A stretch of DNA of 27,801 nt from a virus. The notes beneath the pieces are model-generated. The model was given only the letters and a program-made list of their open reading frames with translations, ran no database searches and was not told where the DNA came from. Location: positions 1 to 27,801 of IMG/VR virus record IMGVR_UViG_3300044648_000037. One strand, written 5' to 3'. Made by a program: the position numbers and the translations under genes. Positions 7,301 to 15,044 of the stretch are shown here, one piece after another (positions within the stretch are counted from its first letter, which is position 1; every line of letters begins with the position of its first letter).

Positions 7301-10255
7301 GCCAGTCTCTGCTGCCAGCATGCGAACGTGTTCTTCAATGAAGGAGTAGGCATCGTCAGGAAGCACGTCAGCGTAGCCGAACATGCTGCCCATGTGCCGG
7401 TCGATCACCACGGCATTGGGATCACCCTTGATCGCGGCGTAGAAGTTAGAGACCTTGCGGCCGGCCAGCTCTTCGCCTCGTAACGTGCGAGCCATGTTGT
7501 GGTTCAGGGCATCGTACTTCTCAGCCTTGTCCACACCAGCCGCTCTACTGAGTGCAATGGGATCTCGCTCGCCCAGCTTGTACGCACGGTATGCACCGAA
7601 CGCACGATCCACGTTCATCTTTACGTCAGCCTGCGGCGAGTACAGCGCAATGAATCGCGCCATGAGATCGGCATCTTCGCCGAACAGTCTCGTCAGCTCA
7701 GGCCATGCCGTGGAATACCAGTCCGTGATCTGCCGGCCATGACTGTCGTTCATCATCTCGATGAGCTTCTTGGTGTTCGGTAACTCACCTTCAGCAGCCT
7801 TGAGATGTTTCGTGTACGCCTTGACGGATTCATTGAACAGGTCACGGTAGTCATCGAGGCCGACCTTGCCACGAGCCGTCTCAGGCAAGCGCTCTTCGAT
7901 CTGCCGGACCCAGGAACCAAACAGGTCTGCGGATGCACCTTCAACCAGGCCGAGCTTGTCGCGCTGTGCCTTGAGGTTGAACAGCTTCTGTTTCGGGAAC
8001 TTGCCGCCACTCGCCAGCATCGAGCTGGCTTGGCCGAGCACTTCCACTCGAAGCGCATCCTTCGCGTCATCACCTTCAATGGAATCGACGTGAGACTTGT
8101 AGGCCCCGCGCTCGCCTTCCATCCCGAACGTGGTGTCCGGTTCGATGTGACCTTTGTAATCATGCACGGCACGGAACTTCAGATTCTGTTCCGGCGTGAA
8201 GACAGGATGTTCGTTGAAGTCTTTGCTGACCTTCAGCGTCCCAGTCTTCTTGAAGTCATCAATCATCTCTTTCGATGAGGCATACGGCTGACCATCAACA
8301 TACTCAACCTTGATGCCGGCCTCGTCGAATTGTTTCTCGACTTGCGCGATGAGCTTTTCCCATCCACCGCGAACGGCAGGATCTGCCGATTGATCTTCAG
8401 CGCTCAGGTATGCCAGCGCATCCTGAAGGTCTTCATGTGTGAGGTCATCTTGTGCATTGAACTTAAAGTTCCTGCCGAGACGAGTTGAGAATTGTTTCTT
8501 GTCACCCTTCTTAAGTGCGACATTGTTCTCGACTTCCATACCAGGCCAGTTCGACTTGGCGCGAGCGAGAGCATGTCCTTCGTTCAGTCCCTTGACGGCA
8601 TCGATATGATGTGATCCGTCAGCTCCGCGAACCTTAACATCGACTGAGCTGCCGTACTGTTCTGCCTCGTAGCCTTTGCCTCCAGGCTTAACGAAGTCCT
8701 TGTAACCATCGTTGATCCTCGGCTTTGCCGTGGACATCTCAGGCTGAGCCAGGATCGCGGCACCCATCTGCACCAAGTCCTTGCGAACCTGGGGATCACT
8801 GATGTTGCCTTCGGCCGCAGCCGCTGCCACACGCTCGGGCATTGCAGCCGGATAAACCACGCGAGGTGCGCCCATCGGCACACCGGTCTCAGGACCATAG
8901 AACGCTCGCGGCCTGTCAATCGTGCGAGACACCGGCTCATCACCGAGCGTCTGCAAGGACGGCATGTCATCTTGATAGCGGATCGCTGCACGGTAGCCGG
9001 CATCTTTCAATGCTTGCTCGTAACCGGTCTCGGGCAGGTTCAGCGGATTGTCTTTGAAATCGTAAACGGCTGTTCCAGGGAGCTTCACCTCATTGCGGTA
9101 TCGAGGCAGATCCTTGTACGACAGACCTTTCGGTACATCGCCAAGGAAGTGTTCACCAGCCGGCACAGACAGGAAGCGCTGAGCGCTCATGTTCACGCCA
9201 GTGACGTGATCCTGATAGGCACCGCTGACGGTCTTGTCCCAGTCAATGGACATACTGAACGGCACTTCGCCTGACTCGGATTCGATGATCGAGTAGCCAG
9301 GCTGGAGCTTGGCTTCTTCGCCATAGATCGACGGACCCTTGCGAGGATTCAGCCGGCCATCCACATAGAGGATGCCGTCATTGGTCGCAATCGATTCCTG
9401 GCCGGATGCCTTGGCCCATCGGAGCGCTGACGTGAGGAGCTGCTTGTCGTTCGCTTTCGGCGAGACGATCATCACCGAGTTCTCAGGCAGCTCGCTGTAG
9501 TAGCCACGGACCTTGTATGATTCGTACTGGCCGGCAAGCCTGCTGAGCGAGCCTGACTCGAATCCAGACTGTGTGGCCATCTTCGGATTGTCTTCGGTCA
9601 TCAGCACGAACGTGCGACCGGCACCGACCGGACCATCGACCAGCTTCTTGAGATCCTGTTCGGTCTTGATCGTGGCAACGGGTGCAGTACGTTCCAGTAC
9701 CTTACCGCCCTTCAGGGCTTTCGCTGCCTTGCCAGCCTTGGCCGGCGCAGATCCAGGGATGAGGTTCGTGGGATCGGTTCCCACCATCATCCCAAGCGCA
9801 CCGACTCCAGACATGACTTGAGCTGCCCCAGCGAATGGAGCATCAGGGTTGATCTCTCCAGGCATCGGGAATTTCTGATCGTGCATGAACCGTTCAGTGT
9901 CGAACGTGGACACGTCACCGACTTGCCGGCCTGTCGCCTTCTGTACAGCGGCACGACCAGGCAAGCTCGTGACCTCGGCAGTACGGTTCAGCTCATCGAG
10001 CGGGTTATCGCTCGGGCGTAACCATTCCCTGCCGGCGTATGGATCGGCCTTGTCGGTCTCTGCCATTGAGCCAGAGAGCTTGCCCCTGCGGTTCAGTTCC
10101 TTCTCGGCATCGGCACCGGACATACCTACAGTCTTGAGCTTACGACCTTGTTCGTCAGTGCCGGCAGGCTGCGAGCCGATCTCACGCTGCACCTCTCTGA
10201 GTGCCTCGGTATAATCTGACTGCGCCCTTCGTTGCTCGAAGATATTCTGATCCAT
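4391..10255 (-). CDS. Giant internal virion / ejection protein, multidomain (1954 aa)
   Basis: It is the largest gene here, third of three virion-core genes, starting TAATG at 10255 with GGAAGGAA upstream. By position it equals T7 gp16, the protein ejected with DNA, but I see no lysozyme motif. Parts seen: residues about 215-300 (FVLMTEDNP...GQESI...YVDG) resemble a DUF3293-type segment; about 360-450 resembles pieces found in MuF/polyvalent phage proteins (DAGYRAAIRY); about 695-760 has FRAVHDYKGH (His698, Asp699, His703) followed by GE and GQ motifs; about 880-990 has GRK...IDRH with Lys934 and Asp952, the spacing seen in endonuclease III-type glycosylases; Gly/Ala-rich segments near 1050 and 1620 could insert in membranes; about 1340-1750 (SNPISAAVNVGSG, FVRTPVNIFKYNLEG) resembles the C-terminal domain of large polyvalent phage proteins. 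The overall role is well supported; the individual domains are inference. Confidence 0.8.
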   Translation of the reverse strand: MDQNIFEQRRAQSDYTEALREVQREIGSQPAGTDEQGRKLKTVGMSGADAEKELNRRGKLSGSMAETDKADPYAGREWLRPSDNPLDELNRTAEVTSLPGRAAVQKATGRQVGDVSTFDTERFMHDQKFPMPGEINPDAPFAGAAQVMSGVGALGMMVGTDPTNLIPGSAPAKAGKAAKALKGGKVLERTAPVATIKTEQDLKKLVDGPVGAGRTFVLMTEDNPKMATQSGFESGSLSRLAGQYESYKVRGYYSELPENSVMIVSPKANDKQLLTSALRWAKASGQESIATNDGILYVDGRLNPRKGPSIYGEEAKLQPGYSIIESESGEVPFSMSIDWDKTVSGAYQDHVTGVNMSAQRFLSVPAGEHFLGDVPKGLSYKDLPRYRNEVKLPGTAVYDFKDNPLNLPETGYEQALKDAGYRAAIRYQDDMPSLQTLGDEPVSRTIDRPRAFYGPETGVPMGAPRVVYPAAMPERVAAAAAEGNISDPQVRKDLVQMGAAILAQPEMSTAKPRINDGYKDFVKPGGKGYEAEQYGSSVDVKVRGADGSHHIDAVKGLNEGHALARAKSNWPGMEVENNVALKKGDKKQFSTRLGRNFKFNAQDDLTHEDLQDALAYLSAEDQSADPAVRGGWEKLIAQVEKQFDEAGIKVEYVDGQPYASSKEMIDDFKKTGTLKVSKDFNEHPVFTPEQNLKFRAVHDYKGHIEPDTTFGMEGERGAYKSHVDSIEGDDAKDALRVEVLGQASSMLASGGKFPKQKLFNLKAQRDKLGLVEGASADLFGSWVRQIEERLPETARGKVGLDDYRDLFNESVKAYTKHLKAAEGELPNTKKLIEMMNDSHGRQITDWYSTAWPELTRLFGEDADLMARFIALYSPQADVKMNVDRAFGAYRAYKLGERDPIALSRAAGVDKAEKYDALNHNMARTLRGEELAGRKVSNFYAAIKGDPNAVVIDRHMGSMFGYADVLPDDAYSFIEEHVRMLAAETGMAPADAQATLWGSWKALKGQGGELKNLDEFLREAAQANPDLIGAEAILDEAGRTRLSAAWLLTKIVAGGAAGGTFGDNPEEQIKNALIGAGLGAVASKPIWQKVGNAIRENRPAKWFKPAGQSPAPTVPKPLSPQEVMAQADAEAQQKARLDALRNKPKTVTVGEKTYELDMQALNTPEQLKQAVDEMAKVYREQIDNGGLTLGSRGTIPNALARRLGEHLNLTQEDVLNRVRGSVGPVEHVFAYADVLDAAKGRAMQSYELYNAGNKSFEKELLGDIDRYVKVGYQLDGLLEELGRGLQAAGQPDVKALTQGFRSFSGPFEIMQKHGSLNGDSVAALVKEVGLERTAAIGKAVEKAGLWDMVAEVTYGFVLSNPISAAVNVGSGAVLNPLISVMSRGLAEIAGSGAVVEGEAAAMLFGYYHGAQRLMRAVADTYKKGGAIELMRGMKSVKPLGKEADKSGLNHSITGANVSELMPKPFQFDPQGLIGRLVDGLGSAIRVGPALMELGDHLSYAVNLDMAQAARAFREGHKLGKTGAELEAFVNKEMLNPTREIRQEAERFAMHEIFKAPIEGFSGKIVEGLGHPALRPFITFVRTPVNIFKYNLEGMPLLNLTQKAVRDDIAAGGARRDLAVAKMVVGSTVLGTAAILAMNDRLTGAGPQDPKMRALWSIDHQPYSVKVPGLDKWVSYRRFDPIAAWMGTAADAAMFMKFDKDDLTGGEMAMAGVLGLMRNFTDKTYTRDTFEFLDQLTVRPGETASSSLEALDRYLEKKATAYIPWSSLTRAARNAVDPNMREAFDLSEKFMNGIPGLSNRLPMKLDFFGDPITNPRYNAFLPFPLKDNTGDDVIDEMIEMRAAVGMPSKQLDGQDLTTQEYHDLVEARGKHVKAWNGKDLREALIDLFNTNDYRKKDTTNAARKLMIEKLVEGYNMAAVDYMADGGRNERFLKFRQAQKQAEAISGQKLNLNFGVQ

Positions 10256-12069
10256 TATTCCTTCCCGCGCTTCTTGAACTCGCGCACAGGCTTGTCGTCC
10301 TTACTCTCCTCAAGTGGCTTGCCATACGGATCGAGACCCTGCATTGCTCGCCACGCCTTCAGCTTCTCAAACTCCCTTGTGAAACCCTTCCAGTCGAGCT
10401 TGCCTTCGTTGTGCGCTCGATTCAGACTGTCGGCATCAGGGAACATCGGCAGCTCGCCAATGGCCTTGGCCTTGAACCCGAGATTCTCACGAGCGGTCTT
10501 GACGATGTTCTGCATCAACTGCTTGGCCTCGTCTTGCGAGGGATGTGCCTTGCCGTCTTCGTACAGCTTCCGGTACTCGTCTCGATACGCGACTTCAGCC
10601 TGCGAGAGGATCTGCAAGGCTGACGCATTCGTGAACGGACTGAGCTTGATGATGCCGAGCTGTTCCTGAATCTGTCCTTCATAGAACTTGTAGTTGGGAT
10701 GGTTCGAGAAGTGCTTCGGATCTTTCGATGCCGACTGCTCGAACTCGTACTGTGTCCGCTTCGCCGTGTACAGTTCCTGCCGCTGCTTGTAATTGAGGTT
10801 GTTCATGCCCAGGATCTGATCGGCCGAGAGTGCATCGGAATTGTGGAAGAGTTTCATCTTCCAGTAATTCATGCTGCTCTCATCACCCTGACCGCCAGTG
10901 TCACGAGCGTTCGCAATCTTCTCGCGGATATGTTCGTACCGTGTCGGCTCTAGCTTCTTGAGCTGACCGTCCATCTCCAGCGAGACGGTTCCACCAATCA
11001 TTGTCGGCTTGCTGAAGTAGGAGTCCCAGAAATTGCGTTCGATGTTATCCTGCTCCAGCTTGAGTTCGCGCTCTTCGCTCTTGCGCTTCTGCTCCATGTT
11101 TGCCAGAACTATCTTGTCGTTCTCATCGAGCTGCGACTGGAGCTTCGTGAAGTCTTCCGGCGTAAAGAACGGTGCCATGTCCTTCAGGTCAGTCCGCATG
11201 ATGCGGCCGGCCACGGCTTGAGGGAACGCGAACCGCATGCGAGCGGCCGACTGTTCCTTGAAGTCCTTGCCTCGGTGCTCGCCGTACTCCTTCAGGAAGG
11301 ACTGGATCTTCGATCCATCGACCGGAGCAAGCAGTGCCTTGTCATCGGGATTGTCTGAGTAGATCGCACGGAACATTCCCTCGGGATTCTTTGCGGCCTG
11401 CCGCTCGAACCACTGAGTCGATGCCTTCTCCTGGAATTTCAGGAGACGTTCTTCCGACTTACCTTCCGAGAGCGTTCCACCGTGAACCGCCTTTTGCAGT
11501 TCGAGTCCGTACTGTCCAACGGTGTCGAGGAGTGAGCCGGCATCGGGAGCATCAACAGCCTTCTGGAGCTGGAGCGCTTCTGCCTCGCCGAGTCGCTTCT
11601 CACTGCCCTGCACGATCATCTCGCTGGACATCTTGCCCAGCTCAGGGATCATCGTGTCGATATGTGCGAGACCTTCAGCCTTGAATCGTGCGCGAGCGAT
11701 CTGCGACATCTTGTCGAACTCTTCCGAGTCCAACCAGTCCGTCAGCTCGCCAACCACTTCAGGCTGGAACTTTGACATGCCCAGTCCAACCGAATCGTCT
11801 TGAGCATACGCCGTGCGCTTGTTCTCCACGACCTGTTGGGCAATCGATTTGAATCGCGTGATACTCTTACTGACTTCCAGGTCTTCTTCGGCTTTTATCC
11901 GGCGATTCGCGTGACCTGGCTGTTCGACCATGATGTTGCCTGCATTGACCGTTGCACGGCCAAGATCCTGCACGGCCTCACCGACTCGGGTGAAGGATTG
12001 GAAGTCTACAGTGCCAGTTGCCGTTCTGCTCGGCATCTGCTCTGAGTTGAGAAATCGTTGCAGCTTCAT
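10255..12069 (-). CDS. Internal virion protein (T7 gp15-like position)
   Basis: This encodes 604 aa and is almost entirely helical and charged, with long Glu/Lys/Gln/Ala runs and no Cys. The N-terminus QMPSRTATGTVDFQSFTRVG resembles the start of podovirus internal core proteins. The ATG overlaps the preceding gene as ATGA (12066-12069) and the stop overlaps the giant gene as TAATG, so the three core proteins are translationally coupled. By order it corresponds to the middle ejection protein, which forms the core stack above the portal and part of the trans-envelope channel. The C-terminus is strongly basic (VREFKKRGKE). No enzymatic motif is visible. Confidence 0.75.
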   Translation of the reverse strand: MKLQRFLNSEQMPSRTATGTVDFQSFTRVGEAVQDLGRATVNAGNIMVEQPGHANRRIKAEEDLEVSKSITRFKSIAQQVVENKRTAYAQDDSVGLGMSKFQPEVVGELTDWLDSEEFDKMSQIARARFKAEGLAHIDTMIPELGKMSSEMIVQGSEKRLGEAEALQLQKAVDAPDAGSLLDTVGQYGLELQKAVHGGTLSEGKSEERLLKFQEKASTQWFERQAAKNPEGMFRAIYSDNPDDKALLAPVDGSKIQSFLKEYGEHRGKDFKEQSAARMRFAFPQAVAGRIMRTDLKDMAPFFTPEDFTKLQSQLDENDKIVLANMEQKRKSEERELKLEQDNIERNFWDSYFSKPTMIGGTVSLEMDGQLKKLEPTRYEHIREKIANARDTGGQGDESSMNYWKMKLFHNSDALSADQILGMNNLNYKQRQELYTAKRTQYEFEQSASKDPKHFSNHPNYKFYEGQIQEQLGIIKLSPFTNASALQILSQAEVAYRDEYRKLYEDGKAHPSQDEAKQLMQNIVKTARENLGFKAKAIGELPMFPDADSLNRAHNEGKLDWKGFTREFEKLKAWRAMQGLDPYGKPLEESKDDKPVREFKKRGKE

Positions 12070-12524
12070 TCAAATCCCTTCCCGTAGTTGGCATAGGCAT
12101 ACGCACCAGCCTGGAGCATAGATGCCCCTGCCCTGACGTAGCCGGCCGATTGCGCCTGCCTACCGGACATGCGGTAGAGTCGTCCTCTATTCCTATGGCC
12201 ATAGGCTTCCACGCTTGCGGTGTATCGTGCCTTGTTCGCACCGAGAGCGGCCTGGTACACGGCTTCTTCCTGCACAAGCAGTGGAGAGCCGGTGTCGGCG
12301 ACAAGACCGGATGCCGATGCCCGAGCACGAGTCGTGGAGCGAGATTCATCGCCTGCGCGAATGATCTGCTTCGCCCGTTCCTCGCCGGCAACCTTCGCAA
12401 ACTCGGCGTTGTCTTCTTCGATGCGAGCGTTGAACTCACCAGCAGCTTTCGCTTCGTTACCTGCGGCGATGGACCCGTACGCACCGATAAGTCCACCACC
12501 AAGAGCCATTACTGATACGGGCAT
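12066..12524 (-). CDS. Internal virion protein (T7 gp14-like position)
   Basis: This encodes 152 aa. The Gly/Ala-rich hydrophobic N-terminus (MALGGGLIGAYGSIAAG) is followed by Ala/Glu/Arg helices (NARIEEDNAEFAKVAGEE), then the motif ASASGLVADTGSPLLV and an Ala/Gly/Tyr-rich end. The pattern R-x-R-A-x-x-S-G-L-x-x-x-x-G-S-P is typical of the small podovirus internal protein that is ejected first and forms the outer-membrane end of the channel. The ATG directly follows the stop of the tail tubular B-like gene, with GAGG 7 bases upstream. A second ATG six codons in could also start the protein. Confidence 0.75.
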   Translation of the reverse strand: MPVSVMALGGGLIGAYGSIAAGNEAKAAGEFNARIEEDNAEFAKVAGEERAKQIIRAGDESRSTTRARASASGLVADTGSPLLVQEEAVYQAALGANKARYTASVEAYGHRNRGRLYRMSGRQAQSAGYVRAGASMLQAGAYAYANYGKGFE

Positions 12525-14462
12525 TTAGTCCTCTACTTCGAGGTGTCCAAAGACACCGAGCACGTTGAACGGAAGTGGAAGCGTTTGCTCAATCGTGATC
12601 TCGCCTTCGCGGTCCCATCCAGTATTGAGCGCATATTCATCACCGGTCACGGCCTCAAGCGATTCGTCCATCTCATCATCTGACGAGCGAGACTCGACTT
12701 GATCGCCATTGATCGTGACACCTTTTGTATTGAGTAGCCTGACACCGACATCGACCCATCGCTTCTTCTTGCCCTGGATCGAACCGTCCTGTGTCGGCAC
12801 CTCGGGACGAAGCGTGACGATGCGAGGCGTGAACGAGAGACCGACATCGATGACCTCTGCTGGTCCATCGGGAGTCAGCTCAACTTCACCGCCATCAACG
12901 GTCTGACTGTTATAGACGGCACCGTCGCCGACGATCACGACTTCCTTGCCTTCAAGATGATCGAGTCCTGTCACAGTCGAGACGGCCACTCCGTCATACG
13001 AGATCGCACAGTCCATGTTCAGATCGGGATCGAAGAACTCAATGTACCGTACGGTACTGCCGTCAACGGTACGATTCACCAATGCCCAGATCTGATCGCC
13101 ATCACCATGAGGGATACAGGCGAATGACTCGAACTCACCCTGCGTGTCGTGCTGCGCCCAGCCGAGCACGTTCTGCTCAGCCACGTATGTCATCGATGCG
13201 AACTTGCCATCACTTCTCACGCCGGCCAGGATCGAGTCAGGTTCCTGCTGATAGCACCAATCTACGATGCCGTCGCCAGTGATGTGCTCGGACAGGATCG
13301 TGAGATCCGGCGAGCTGTATGAATCCTTGTTGAAGTTATACTCCAGCGAACGAACCTTCTTGCCGGACCTCGTGAGGTACACGGTGGAATCGCCGACCTT
13401 GATCGGCTGCACACCCTTCGATCCGTAATTCGTCTGCACCATCGCACGAGCGTTCGACGGAGTGAGTGGGGCATCCGACCCACCCTGTAATCTGAATTGA
13501 GCCTTTGAGGTGCCAAGCGTGATGCCACGATCTTCCGTCATTGAATGGAACGGGTTGACGTAGCTCGATGCAACCACATACGTGACGGCATCATCATCGG
13601 CCGTTCCTGGAGTCATGTCCTCGAATGAACCGTTAACCGATCCCCAAACTGTTTGCTGCTCGCTCGGCGTACTGGCCCACCACAATCGCTCTTCACTGAA
13701 CCCGACGCAGGACGGATAGCCTCGATACGCTGAGAAGGAACCTTCTCGCCAGAACGCTGTCGCGGTCGTTGCGCCAAGAGCCTTCTGCACTGTGATGTTC
13801 ACGAGAGATGAGCTGGTGAACCCAGTGATGAGAACGTATCCCCAATCGACTCCAGAGTTATGGGACAGTCTCCAATACGATCCAACGTGATTGATGTTGA
13901 ACGGTGTATGTCCTGTCGCTGTGAGCGTCCCCGTTGCACCGAGCGCATTGACTGACGGCGTGAGCGTCTTAGTCGTGTCCGTGTTCATCCGCATGTACGG
14001 ACCATCGACAAAGCTGATGGACTGAATCGACCAACTGGTGTGCGATGTCCTGGTGAGCTTTCTTGGCGCATACGATTGATGCGCCAGGAACATCACGTCA
14101 GCGGACTGCGAGTACTTGACATCGAAGAGATGAGCTTCGAGGTAAGGCGATGCCAGCTCGACAGGGGTTCCGCTGATGATCTGCCCTTCATCCATGAAGA
14201 ACCGGAAGTACTGATCTCCCATCTCCAGGATGTATGCTTGCGTGGTCGAGAACTCGAACGGGATCAGCCGAGCGACTTTATCGGCATGCTTCGCTGCCGC
14301 AACATACCGAGTGCCAGGACGACCGTAGACTCCACCTTGAGGCTGGATGAAACAGTTCCGCAGCTCCTTGCATGCGCTCCGGTACTTTTCAAGATCGGTT
14401 CGCGCATGGAGCTTCGGCGAGAACTCTCCAGACACGAAGCTGTTCATCATCACTTGCGGCAT
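12525..14462 (-). CDS. Tail tubular protein B-like / stabilisation protein (nozzle)
   Basis: This encodes 645 aa. The N-terminus has the hallmark of this podovirus family: NSFVSGEFSPKLHARTDLEKY, then ELRNCFIQPQGGVYGRPGTRYVAAA and RLIPFEFSTTQAYILEMGDQYFRF. The middle has an APRKLTR segment and WWASTPSEQQTVWGS; the rest is beta-rich. Proteins of this family form the nozzle of the short tail below the adaptor. It lies 3 bases after the adaptor gene with GGAG 8 bases upstream of the ATG, and directly before the internal virion genes, the same order as T7 genes 11, 12 and 14. There are no oddities in length or frame. Confidence 0.85.
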   Translation of the reverse strand: MPQVMMNSFVSGEFSPKLHARTDLEKYRSACKELRNCFIQPQGGVYGRPGTRYVAAAKHADKVARLIPFEFSTTQAYILEMGDQYFRFFMDEGQIISGTPVELASPYLEAHLFDVKYSQSADVMFLAHQSYAPRKLTRTSHTSWSIQSISFVDGPYMRMNTDTTKTLTPSVNALGATGTLTATGHTPFNINHVGSYWRLSHNSGVDWGYVLITGFTSSSLVNITVQKALGATTATAFWREGSFSAYRGYPSCVGFSEERLWWASTPSEQQTVWGSVNGSFEDMTPGTADDDAVTYVVASSYVNPFHSMTEDRGITLGTSKAQFRLQGGSDAPLTPSNARAMVQTNYGSKGVQPIKVGDSTVYLTRSGKKVRSLEYNFNKDSYSSPDLTILSEHITGDGIVDWCYQQEPDSILAGVRSDGKFASMTYVAEQNVLGWAQHDTQGEFESFACIPHGDGDQIWALVNRTVDGSTVRYIEFFDPDLNMDCAISYDGVAVSTVTGLDHLEGKEVVIVGDGAVYNSQTVDGGEVELTPDGPAEVIDVGLSFTPRIVTLRPEVPTQDGSIQGKKKRWVDVGVRLLNTKGVTINGDQVESRSSDDEMDESLEAVTGDEYALNTGWDREGEITIEQTLPLPFNVLGVFGHLEVED

Positions 14463-14465
14463 GCG

Positions 14466-15032
14466 TTATCTCCGACAATCAATGAGCACGGTTGACACGA
14501 GTTCGTCCTGCGTTCCCTCGAAGCTATCGATGCCCTTGGCCTTCTTTAGGCGCATGTCGTAGAGCTTCAGCATCGCGTCCTTGTACGAGACCTTGCCGGC
14601 AATGCCGAGCGAGAGCTTGTACGCGAGAAACGCCTCGACGCATTCCGTGAGCTGGCTGTCCCACTTCGCTGGGTTGTTGAGGAAGTAGACGTACTTCATG
14701 TAGACGGACTCTTCGTCCGTCAGGATCTTGTTATCTTCCTGCGACCACTTATACCCATCCTCATCAATGTCCAGCTCGCTAGTCCTGATCCAGTCCGATG
14801 GAATCTCGAACTGATACTCGAACCCGAAAGCCGGCGCAGCTTCAAGGCGAGAGAGCTGCTGCCGCTTGGTCGCACATCGCCAGTTGTGCTCTCGCAGCAC
14901 AGTCTTGACGGCATCATCGAAAAACAGATTGCAGAGCCGTGCTCGCTCGGTCGAGTCCGAGAGAGAAGTGATCGACTTCTCTCCCAGCTCAGACAAAGCT
15001 CCATTGCACACGGCTACTTTACTACTTGCCAT
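14466..15032 (-). CDS. Tail tubular protein A-like adaptor
   Basis: This encodes 188 aa. It begins VAVCNGALSELGEKSITSL, followed by LCNLFFDDAVKTVLREHNW, and then FEYQFEIPSDWIRTSELDID. The pattern 'N.AL..lG...I.sl......A..c...yd.v...lL....W..A' is shared by T7 gp11-type adaptors that connect portal to nozzle. A helical C-terminus follows (AFLAYKLSLGIAG...MRLKKAKGID). The ATG has AAAGG upstream. In T7 the equivalent gene directly follows the capsid gene and its terminator; here three genes for exported proteins are inserted between. Confidence 0.85.
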   Translation of the reverse strand: MASSKVAVCNGALSELGEKSITSLSDSTERARLCNLFFDDAVKTVLREHNWRCATKRQQLSRLEAAPAFGFEYQFEIPSDWIRTSELDIDEDGYKWSQEDNKILTDEESVYMKYVYFLNNPAKWDSQLTECVEAFLAYKLSLGIAGKVSYKDAMLKLYDMRLKKAKGIDSFEGTQDELVSTVLIDCRR

Positions 15033-15044
15033 GTTGACCTTTCT

